Below, piece by piece: positions 1-6,262 of a stretch of 17,188 bases of DNA. The translations under genes and the position numbers were made by a program. This DNA comes from CADCVT01 sp036389485 (GTDB taxonomy: Bacteria; Actinomycetota; Thermoleophilia; Solirubrobacterales; Solirubrobacteraceae). The notes under the pieces were generated by a model. That model was not told the DNA's origin. It ran no database searches and saw nothing but the letters and a program-made list of their open reading frames with translations. The first letter of the stretch is position 1. Each line of letters starts with the position of its first letter. The stretch spans positions 1 to 17,188 of the forward strand of contig DASVPR010000041.1 of assembly GCA_036389485.1 (NCBI GenBank). Reading direction: 5' to 3'.

Positions 1-2011
1 GGTCGCGCAGCCCGGCGGTCACGCGCTCGATCGCCCAGTGCGCCTTGCGCAGGAGCGGCGAGGGGTCGCCAACCGGCGCCTCGGACCGCTCGGTCCGCTC
101 GGCGGTCTCGGCCGCGAGCCGCCACAGCCGGCTGAGGAAGCGGTTGATGCCGCTCACCCCCTCGTCGGACCAGTCCGCCCCCTGCTCGGGGGGGCCGATG
201 TAGAGGATGTAGCAGCGCGCGGTGTCCGCGCCGTAGGGCTCGACGTACTCGCGCGGGCTGATCACGTTGCCCTTCGACTTGGACATCTTCGCGCCCTCGC
301 GCGTGATCATCCCCTGCGTGAACAGCCGCGCGAACGGCTCCTGCACGTCGAGGTGGCCGAGGTCGGTCAGCGCCTTGCAGAAGAACCGGGCGTACAGCAG
401 GTGCAGGATCGCGTGCTCGACGCCGCCGATGTACTGGTCCACCGGCATCCAGCGATCGACCGCGTCGCGCGACCACGCGGCGCTTTCGTTCGCTGCGTCG
501 CAGTAGCGCAGGAAGTACCAGGAGGAGTCGACGAAGGTGTCCATCGTGTCCGTCTCGCGCCGCGCAGGACCGCCGCACCGCGGGCAGGTCGTCGTCACCC
601 AGTCGCGAGCCGCCGCGAGCGGGGACTCGCCCTGCGGCGCGTAGTCCTCGACCTCGGGCAGCACGACCGGCAGCTCGGACTCCGGCACCGGCACGATCCC
701 GTCGGTCTCGCAGTAGACGACCGGGATCGGGCAGCCCCAGTAGCGCTGACGGGACAGCAGCCAGTCGCGCAGCCGGTAGTTGATCGTCGCGTGGCCGCGA
801 CCCTCGCGGTCCAGCCAGTCGACGATCCTCTGCAGCGCCTCCCGGTTCCCCAGCCCGTCGAACTCCGGCGACGAGTCGACCAGCGGCCCGTCGCCCATGT
901 ACGGCAGCTCGCCGTCGCCGCCTTCGATGACGCGCCGCACCTCGAGCCCATACGCCTGAGCGAACGCGAAGTCGCGCTCGTCGTGCGCCGGGACGGCCAT
1001 GATCGCGCCGGTCCCGTACTCCATCAGGACGTAGTCGGCGACGTACATCGGCAGCCGCTCGCCGTTGACCGGGTTCACGACCGTCCGCCCCAACGGCACG
1101 CCGGTCTTCGGCCGGTCGGCCGCGCCCCGCTCCTCCGCCGTCTCGGTCGCCGCGTGGTTGACGTAGTCGCGGACCTCGTCGTACCGATCGGTCCCCTCCG
1201 CCAGCCGCAGGACGTCCGGGTGCTCGGGCGACAGCACGAAGAACGTCGCGCCGAAGAGCGTGTCCGGCCGCGTGGTGAAGACCGGGTAGTCGATCCCGAG
1301 CTCCTCGCAGTGGAACGTGACCTCCGCGCCCTCGGAGCGGCCGATCCAGTTGCGCTGCATCGTCTTGACGTAGTCCGGCCACTCGATCGTGTCGAGGTCG
1401 CGCAGCAGTCGCTCGGCGTAGTCGGTGATCCGGAAGAACCACTGCTCGAGCTGCCGCACCTCCACCTCGCTGCCGCACCGCTCGCAGCGCCCGTCGATCA
1501 CCTGCTCGTTCGCGAGCACCGTCTGGTCGACGGGGCACCAGTTGACCGCGGCCTCCTTGCGGTACGCCAGGCCCGCGTTGAAGAGCTGCAGGAAGATCCA
1601 CTGCGTCCACCGGTAGTAGCGCGGCTCGTGGGTGCCGAACTCGCGGTCCCAGTCGATCGAGACGCCCCACCGGCGGAACTGCCGCTGGAACTCCTCGATC
1701 GCGGCGTTCGTCGAGTCGCGCGGGTGCTGCCCCGTCTTGATCGCGTGGTTCTCCGCCGGCAGCCCGAACGCGTCGTAGCCCATCGGCTGCAGCACGCGCC
1801 GCCCGAGCCGGCGGTTGAAGTGGGCGACGGCGTCGCCGACCGAGTAGACCTTCAGATGGCCGATGTGCGGCTCGCCGCTCGGGTACGGGAGCATCACCAG
1901 GACGTACATGCCGTCGGTCACGTCGTTGGAGACGTGCCACGTGCGCTCGTCGGCCCACACCTTCTGCCAGCGGGGCTCGATCTCGTGGGGGTCGTAGCGG
2001 TGGTCGGCCAT
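1..2011 (-). CDS. leuS: Leucyl-tRNA synthetase, 3' end missing (first 670 codons)
   Basis: Class Ia aminoacyl-tRNA synthetase that charges tRNA-Leu in the cytoplasm. The minus-strand frame starts MADHRYDPHEIEPRWQ, the usual LeuS opening. The ATP-binding signature PSGEPHIGH puts HIGH at residues 49-52. A zinc-type Cys pair (CERCG) lies near 176-180. The CP1 editing-domain motif TTRPDTLFG is near 246-254, followed by the editing-pocket segment VPAHDERDFAFA. The KMSKS loop is intact at residues 575-579. The frame is still open at base 1, so the rest of the anticodon-binding domain and the C-terminal domain lie outside the window; the family is usually about 800-870 residues. The start at 2011 is the first ATG that gives a full N-terminus. 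No Shine-Dalgarno sequence is visible, but a promoter ends only a few bases upstream, so the mRNA is probably almost leaderless. Identification is certain. Confidence 0.98.
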   Translation of the reverse strand, partial: MADHRYDPHEIEPRWQKVWADERTWHVSNDVTDGMYVLVMLPYPSGEPHIGHLKVYSVGDAVAHFNRRLGRRVLQPMGYDAFGLPAENHAIKTGQHPRDSTNAAIEEFQRQFRRWGVSIDWDREFGTHEPRYYRWTQWIFLQLFNAGLAYRKEAAVNWCPVDQTVLANEQVIDGRCERCGSEVEVRQLEQWFFRITDYAERLLRDLDTIEWPDYVKTMQRNWIGRSEGAEVTFHCEELGIDYPVFTTRPDTLFGATFFVLSPEHPDVLRLAEGTDRYDEVRDYVNHAATETAEERGAADRPKTGVPLGRTVVNPVNGERLPMYVADYVLMEYGTGAIMAVPAHDERDFAFAQAYGLEVRRVIEGGDGELPYMGDGPLVDSSPEFDGLGNREALQRIVDWLDREGRGHATINYRLRDWLLSRQRYWGCPIPVVYCETDGIVPVPESELPVVLPEVEDYAPQGESPLAAARDWVTTTCPRCGGPARRETDTMDTFVDSSWYFLRYCDAANESAAWSRDAVDRWMPVDQYIGGVEHAILHLLYARFFCKALTDLGHLDVQEPFARLFTQGMITREGAKMSKSKGNVISPREYVEPYGADTARCYILYIGPPEQGADWSDEGVSGINRFLSRLWRLAAETAERTERSEAPVGDPSPLLRKAHWAIERVTAGLRD

Positions 2012-2022
2012 CGATCGCAGAG

Positions 2023-2051
2023 AGGATAGGGTCGGCCGATGGATCTGTCCC
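2023..2051 (-). promoter_or_regulatory. Candidate leuS promoter
   Basis: On the minus strand GGGACA (-35, positions 2046-2051) is separated by 17 bases from TATCCT (-10, positions 2023-2028). The expected transcription start is about 5 bases before the leuS ATG. Each hexamer matches the housekeeping consensus at four of six positions. The -35 box lies inside the first codons of the divergent oxidase gene. This is inferred from spacing and consensus only. Confidence 0.4.
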
Positions 2052-4000
2052 CGCGCCAGCGCCGCGCGCTCGCGGCGATCAGCGACACGTTCGCCCCCGG
2101 TGGCGACGGCGTGCCCAGCGCCTCGCAGCTGGGCGTCCCCGAGGCCATCGCCGAGGCCATCGACCACAACCCGCGGGAGGCGGAGCGAAAGCAGCTCGGG
2201 CTGCTGCTCACCGCGTGGGACACGAAGCTGCTGACGGCCGTCGGCGGCGGGGGCTACGCGCGCTTCAGCGCCCTGCCGCCGGAGAAGCGCGAGGCCGTCC
2301 TCCTCTCGTGGGCGGATTCGAACCTCAAGGAGCGCCGCGGCGCGTTCCACCAGCTGCGGCGCGCGGTGCTGGTGCACTACTACGCGCTGCCCGGCGCCAA
2401 CGGGCACTCGCCGGTGTGGGACGCCATCGGCTACCCGGGCCCGCTCGGCAAGCGCGACGACGCGCCGCCCAAGCCGCTCAAGCCGCTGACCGTGAGCGGC
2501 GTGACGAACCTGGAGTGCGACGTCGTCATCGTCGGCTCGGGCGCCGGCGGCGGGACCGCGGCGGGCGTCCTGAGCGGCGCGGGGCTGGACGTCGTCGTCG
2601 TCGAGGCGGGCGACTACTACGACGACGAGGACTTCGACGGCGGCGAGCTGTCGGGCCTGCGCCGCATGTACCTGAACGCGGGTGGGATGGCCTCCGACGA
2701 CGGGTCGCTCGGCATCGCGGCGGGCGCCTGCCTCGGGGGCGGCACCGTCATCAACTACTCCACCTCGTTCCCGACGCCCGAGCGGGTGCGCGAGGAGTGG
2801 GCGTCCACCGGCGTCCCCGACTTCGCCGGCGACGCGTACGAGGAGAGCACGCGCGCGGTGATGGAGCGCCTCGGCGTCAACGCCGAGCACAGCGCCGCGG
2901 GCGCGCGCGACAAGGTCATGGAGCGCGGGCTGCGCGAGCTCGGCTGGCACGTCGAGCCGATCATCCGCAACGTCTCCCCGGAGTGCGACCAGGGCGTCGA
3001 CTGCGGGCGCTGCGGGTTCGGCTGCCGGCGCGGCGCGAAGCGGTCGACGGCGAAGACCTGGCTGCAGGACGCCAGCGACGCCGGCGCCCGGATCCTCGTG
3101 CGCACCGAGGTCGAGCGCGTCATCGTCGAGGGCGGCGCGGCGCGCGGGGTGATGGCGAAGACCGCCGGCGGCGACGACGTGACGATCCGCTCTCGGGCGG
3201 TGGTCGTCGCCTGCGGCGCCCTGCACACACCGGCGCTGCTGAAGCGCTCGAAGCTCGAGAACAAGAACATCGGCAAGTGGCTGCGGCTGCACCCCGTCGG
3301 CCTCGTCGGCGGCGTCTTCGACGAGGACATCGAGCCGTGGGACGGGACGATGCAGGCCCGCTACTCCGACCAGCACGCCGACCTCGACGGCGACGGCTAC
3401 GGCGTCAAGTACGAGACCGGGCCGCTGAACCCGTCGCTCATGCTGCCGTTCCTGCCGTGGCGGTCGGGCAGGCAGCACTTCCAGATGATGAGCGAACTGC
3501 GGTTCAGCGCCCCGGTGGGGATCATCGTCCGCGACCGCGACTCCGGCGAGGTGCGCGTCGGGCGCGACGGGCGGCCGATCGTGCGCTACCGGCTCTCCGA
3601 CTACGACGCGCGCCACCTGCGCGCGGGGATCGAGGGCGGCGCTCAGATCCTCGAGGCCGCCGGCGCGCAGCACGTCTGGTCGGCGCAGACGGCGATGCCC
3701 GCGTACCGGCCGGGCTCGCCCGGCAACGGCTCGCGCGCCTCGTTCATGGCCGACGTCGACCGCGCCGGGTTCGCACCGGGGCAGGTCGCTCTGGGCTCGT
3801 TCCACATCATGGGCTCGGCGCGGATGGGCGGCTCGCCCGCGATGTCGGCGTGCACGCCGGCGGGCGAGACGTGGGAGGTCCGCGACCTCTTCGTCGCCGA
3901 CGCCTCGACGTTCCCGACGGCCTGCGGCGTCAACCCGATGATCTCGATCGAGTCGACGGCGCACATGGTCTCCCGGGGGATCGCGGCGCGGTTGGCCTAG
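2039..4000 (+). CDS. GMC-family FAD oxidoreductase, long-chain alcohol oxidase-like
   Basis: A flavoprotein of 653 residues that probably oxidises a hydrophobic primary alcohol, with oxygen or another acceptor. Residues 1-150 form the helical N-terminal region typical of long-chain fatty alcohol oxidases (opening LSPRQRRALAAISDTFAP, with an IGYPGP motif near 130). The FAD-binding glycine motif GSGAGGG is at 166-172, with acidic E189 at the end of the second strand. The second GMC signature, GGGTVINYS, is at 233-241. The C-terminal domain has FHIMGSARMG followed by DASTFPTACGVNPM, so H589 and N632 are the likely catalytic pair. Cysteines 316, 322, 325 and 329 form a cluster. There is no signal peptide or TM segment, so it is probably cytoplasmic. 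The start at 2039 lies 27 bases from the divergent leuS start, with GAGAGGA upstream. Its TAG stop overlaps that of the convergent gene. The substrate is unknown; a cholesterol oxidase-like role is less likely. Confidence 0.88.
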   Translation: MDLSPRQRRALAAISDTFAPGGDGVPSASQLGVPEAIAEAIDHNPREAERKQLGLLLTAWDTKLLTAVGGGGYARFSALPPEKREAVLLSWADSNLKERRGAFHQLRRAVLVHYYALPGANGHSPVWDAIGYPGPLGKRDDAPPKPLKPLTVSGVTNLECDVVIVGSGAGGGTAAGVLSGAGLDVVVVEAGDYYDDEDFDGGELSGLRRMYLNAGGMASDDGSLGIAAGACLGGGTVINYSTSFPTPERVREEWASTGVPDFAGDAYEESTRAVMERLGVNAEHSAAGARDKVMERGLRELGWHVEPIIRNVSPECDQGVDCGRCGFGCRRGAKRSTAKTWLQDASDAGARILVRTEVERVIVEGGAARGVMAKTAGGDDVTIRSRAVVVACGALHTPALLKRSKLENKNIGKWLRLHPVGLVGGVFDEDIEPWDGTMQARYSDQHADLDGDGYGVKYETGPLNPSLMLPFLPWRSGRQHFQMMSELRFSAPVGIIVRDRDSGEVRVGRDGRPIVRYRLSDYDARHLRAGIEGGAQILEAAGAQHVWSAQTAMPAYRPGSPGNGSRASFMADVDRAGFAPGQVALGSFHIMGSARMGGSPAMSACTPAGETWEVRDLFVADASTFPTACGVNPMISIESTAHMVSRGIAARLA

Positions 4001-4992
4001 CCGCCGCACGCCTGGGTGGCCTCGGCCTCCCGGGCGCGGACGTCAGCGGCGGCGCTGCCGCGGACACGGTTAGCGCTGCGAAGACGCGCGCGCGCACGGC
4101 GCAGGCGCCTTGCGTTGCGGCGGCGCCCGGCACCACGGGTGCGCCGGACCGCCGCGGCGTAGCGCTTGACGGCGCGGCGACGCCGGCTGACCAGGTTGCG
4201 CGCGGAAGCCAGCGCGCCGTTCGCCACCGTCAGCGCGTCGCGGGCGACGACGCACGGGTCGGGCCCGACCTCGAACTCCGTCGAGGCCGTCGCCTCCGGA
4301 GCGAGATCGCCGCCGCTCTCCTGGACGTACGCGCAGAGCAGGTACCGCCCCGGGGTCTCACTGGCCGCGACGCTCCTCTGGACGGTCTGGGAGCCCTGTA
4401 CCTGCTCCTCGACGATCGTCGTCGACTGCGGGTCGTCGGCGCGGAGGTTGGCCTCGCAGCCCCGCCCGCCCACCGGCTTGACCGTGACGTAGACGCGACG
4501 GGACAGCTCGGCGGTCACGGGAACGGCGAGCGTGTACCGCTGCTCGGCGTCGACTCGCGTCGGCACCTGCAAAGCAACCGTCGCCCGCGCGGAACGCACC
4601 GTGAGCGTCACGGGCCCCGTCGACTTGCGGGCGGCGGTGTCGCTCGACGAGTTCTGGAGATATCCGCAGAACGTGTAGTCGCCGGGATCCTCGAACGTGC
4701 GGTTGACGCTGACACTGCCGTTGTTGCCCCGCCGAGTGTCGATCACCGTCGTACTGTTCGGATCGTCTTCCGAATGGCTGTCCGCACAGCCGAGGCTGCC
4801 AGCCGGCTTCACCGTGACGAAGATCGAGTTCTCGCTCTGATCCGACGTCCAGCTCGCCGTCACCGTCACCGGCACCTCCTCCGTCGGATCGTCTCCGAAG
4901 CTCAGCGAGATGCTGTCAGCGGCGAGGGCGGGCGAGGCGAGCAGCGCGAAGAAAGCGACACCCGCGCTAAGGACGCGCAGTAGTCGAGACAT
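3997..4992 (-). CDS. Exported protein with two duplicated disulfide domains and an Arg-rich tail, function unknown
   Basis: 331 residues, function not recognised. Residues 1-24 are a clear Sec signal peptide (MSRLLRVLSAGVAFF, cleavage after SPALA). Two homologous domains follow, about 26-132 and 140-242. They align as [IV]xVTVKPxGxxGC, then DDPxSTT[VI], then PGxYxxCxY[LV]Q. Each has one Cys pair (C69/C109 and C179/C220), as in a beta-sandwich with a disulfide. Residues 247-329 form an Ala/Arg-rich helical segment dense in arginine (for example RRLRRARARLR) and bounded by C247 and C329. That could close a helical hairpin or bind anionic wall polymers; this is inference. The start at 4992 is the ATG that begins the signal peptide; the frame stays open upstream to 5742, but that extension runs antisense to the coiled-coil gene. 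The TAG stop overlaps that of the convergent oxidase. A -10-like TAGCCT 8 bases upstream suggests a leaderless mRNA. Confidence 0.8.
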   Translation of the reverse strand: MSRLLRVLSAGVAFFALLASPALAADSISLSFGDDPTEEVPVTVTASWTSDQSENSIFVTVKPAGSLGCADSHSEDDPNSTTVIDTRRGNNGSVSVNRTFEDPGDYTFCGYLQNSSSDTAARKSTGPVTLTVRSARATVALQVPTRVDAEQRYTLAVPVTAELSRRVYVTVKPVGGRGCEANLRADDPQSTTIVEEQVQGSQTVQRSVAASETPGRYLLCAYVQESGGDLAPEATASTEFEVGPDPCVVARDALTVANGALASARNLVSRRRRAVKRYAAAVRRTRGAGRRRNARRLRRARARLRSANRVRGSAAADVRAREAEATQACGG

Positions 4993-5061
4993 CGTCGGCA
5001 AGGCTACACACCGTGACGTACGTCTTGCAGGAAAAGGCTGCGTACGGCTTACTCTTCGCCC
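4993..5061. promoter_or_regulatory. Divergent promoter region with CGTACG sites
   Basis: This 69-bp spacer separates two divergent starts. For the rightward gene, TTGCAG (5025-5030) and TACTCT (5050-5055) could be -35 and -10 with a long 19-base spacer. For the leftward gene, TAGCCT (5001-5006, minus strand) sits 8 bases from the ATG. A perfect 10-bp palindrome, GACGTACGTC, lies at 5015-5024, and a second CGTACG is at 5041-5046, 24 bp centre to centre. These could be an operator pair shared by both genes. The promoter hexamers are weak matches. Confidence 0.3.
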
Positions 5062-5571
5062 ATGGAGAACGAGGTCGCTGCGGCGTCGGCGCGGGTGGCC
5101 GACATCGTCGCTGCGGCGGAGCGCGCGGCCGACGAGCTCTACGCGCAGGCCGAGAAGCGCATGCGCGAGCGGATCGCCGAGGGGGACCGGGCGGCGGGTC
5201 TGCGGGTGGAGGCGGCCGAGAACGAGGCCCTCGAGATCCTCGCCAACGCGCAGGAGCAGGCCGACCGGATCGTGCGCGAGGCCCAGGAGCGGGCCGACGA
5301 GGTCCGCGACGCCGCCCGCCGCGATGCCCGCGAGATCGTCGGCGAGGCGTCGGCCGCGTCGCGCGGCGTGCTGCGCGACGGGACCGAGCTGAGCGGCCAC
5401 CTGCGCGAGCTGTCGGACTCCCTGCGCGCGAACGCGGAGCTGCTTCTCCGCGACGTGCGCGTCGCCCACGCCGAGATGAACGCCCGCCTCGACCAGGTCG
5501 TCCCGGACGCGACGACGTCGAAGCTGACCACCGACCTCGACGTCCCCGAGTTCCACCCCGGCCGCCGGTAG
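5062..5571 (+). CDS. DivIVA-like coiled-coil protein
   Basis: 169 residues, almost entirely helical and highly charged. Residues 5-100 are an Ala/Glu/Arg-rich coiled coil (for example ILANAQEQADRIVREAQERA) with the 7/11-residue periodicity of DivIVA/Wag31 tails and ATP synthase b-type stalks. Residues 103-146 form a second helix (HLRELSDSLRANAELLLRDV) resembling the segment that follows the coil in actinobacterial DivIVA-domain proteins. The N-terminal membrane-curvature domain of true DivIVA is absent, and there is no signal peptide or TM segment. A structural role near the cell envelope or division site is plausible by resemblance only. The start is the ATG at 5062; no good Shine-Dalgarno sequence precedes it, and a candidate -10 lies 6 bases upstream. 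It converges with the HEAT-repeat gene, with 11 bp between stops. Confidence 0.72.
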   Translation: MENEVAAASARVADIVAAAERAADELYAQAEKRMRERIAEGDRAAGLRVEAAENEALEILANAQEQADRIVREAQERADEVRDAARRDAREIVGEASAASRGVLRDGTELSGHLRELSDSLRANAELLLRDVRVAHAEMNARLDQVVPDATTSKLTTDLDVPEFHPGRR

Positions 5572-5582
5572 CGGCCCCTTCT

Positions 5583-6104
5583 CTACGGCCGGCCGGCCTC
5601 CGGCGCCTGGAGCCGGCGCACGGCCTGCCGGAAGAGCGGCTCGTCGCACCAGTCCGGCGCGAGGTCGAGGGCGACGTCGATCGCTCGCGGGTCGCCGGCG
5701 CGCGCGAGGCCCCGCACCGCCTCGACGCGGATCTCGTCGCACGCGTCGGAGAGCCGGGCGGCTAGCGCGTCCCGCACGCCGGCCGCGTTCCCGAGCCGCT
5801 CGTCGGCCAGCGCGAACGTCGCCCAGCTGCGGACCTCGTCGACGCGGTCATGGGAGAGCAGGACGAGCGCGGCGATCGTCGCCGGGCTCGTGTCCTTCAA
5901 CTCGCCGAGCGCCTGGGCGACCGCGACGCGCACCTCGGCCTCGGCGTGCTCGGCCAGCGGCGCGAGCTCGTGCGCCATCGCGGGCAGCCCCGACCGCCCC
6001 AGCGCGCTGACCAGGTCCGCCACGACCGCGCCCTGGGTGTGGACGAACCACTGCAGGAGCGTCGCCGCCGCCCTCACCACGTCGCTGTCGATCCCGTGTC
6101 TCAT
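5583..6104 (-). CDS. HEAT-repeat protein
   Basis: A 173-residue protein made of paired helices typical of HEAT or PBS-lyase-type repeats, which form protein-binding solenoids. The clearest units are EVRVAVAQALGEL (57-69), EVRSWATFALADE (90-102) and EIRVEAVRGLARAGD (124-138). The last has the canonical D-x-R-x-x-A-x-x-A-L-[GA]-x pattern followed by GDPRAID. The first 50 residues are helical but less regular. There are no catalytic residues, signal peptide or TM segments, so it is probably a cytoplasmic scaffold or adaptor of unknown partner. The ATG at 6104 is chosen because an in-frame TGA lies 6 bases upstream of it, and a promoter with correct spacing sits just before. It reads leftward and converges on the coiled-coil gene. 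Confidence 0.8.
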   Translation of the reverse strand: MRHGIDSDVVRAAATLLQWFVHTQGAVVADLVSALGRSGLPAMAHELAPLAEHAEAEVRVAVAQALGELKDTSPATIAALVLLSHDRVDEVRSWATFALADERLGNAAGVRDALAARLSDACDEIRVEAVRGLARAGDPRAIDVALDLAPDWCDEPLFRQAVRRLQAPEAGRP

Positions 6105-6126
6105 CCCCGGTCAGGCCCCCGATTGC

Positions 6127-6138
6127 TCAGCGCGCTGA
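6127..6138. promoter_or_regulatory. 12-bp perfect palindrome at the HEAT-gene transcription start
   Basis: TCAGCGCGCTGA is a perfect inverted repeat whose end touches the -10 box of the HEAT-gene promoter and which covers the predicted transcription start. A wider inverted pair, GGTCAG (6109-6114) and CTGACC (6135-6140), encloses it. This is where a repressor operator would sit, but no binding protein can be named. Confidence 0.3.
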
Positions 6139-6166
6139 CCATACGCGGCCCGCGCACCGGAATCAA
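6138..6166 (-). promoter_or_regulatory. Promoter of the HEAT-repeat gene
   Basis: On the minus strand TTGATT (-35, 6161-6166), a 17-base spacer and TATGGT (-10, 6138-6143) match the housekeeping sigma consensus at four of six positions each, with ideal spacing. The predicted start is near 6131, leaving a leader of about 27 bases before the ATG at 6104. Confidence 0.5.
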
Positions 6167-6190
6167 GAACGACAACGCCTGTACGAGGCG
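6161..6190 (-). terminator. Weak candidate intrinsic terminator after the HD-GYP gene
   Basis: On the minus strand a short stem CGCCT/AGGCG (6186-6190 with 6176-6180, loop of 5) is followed by a T-rich run (TTGTCGTTCTTGATT). It lies about 70 bases beyond the HD-GYP stop codon. The stem is short, and the T-run overlaps the -35 of the next promoter, so it may be incidental. Confidence 0.28.
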
Positions 6191-6262
6191 CAAGTAGCGC
6201 GAAGTCCTCACGGACGGACGGTCGAAGCCCCCGGAACGCTGGCGCGCGGCGCGGACGCCGGC

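Noticed and set aside
38..2029. Long plus-strand open frame of 663 codons opposite leuS
   Set aside because: It is the antisense of leuS. The protein is Arg/Val/Leu/Asp-rich with no family motif, while the minus strand has every LeuS signature.
2215..4983. Plus-strand open frame of 922 codons
   Set aside because: It runs out of frame through the oxidase and antisense to the exported-protein gene, and has the Arg/Gly-rich composition of a GC-rich shadow frame.
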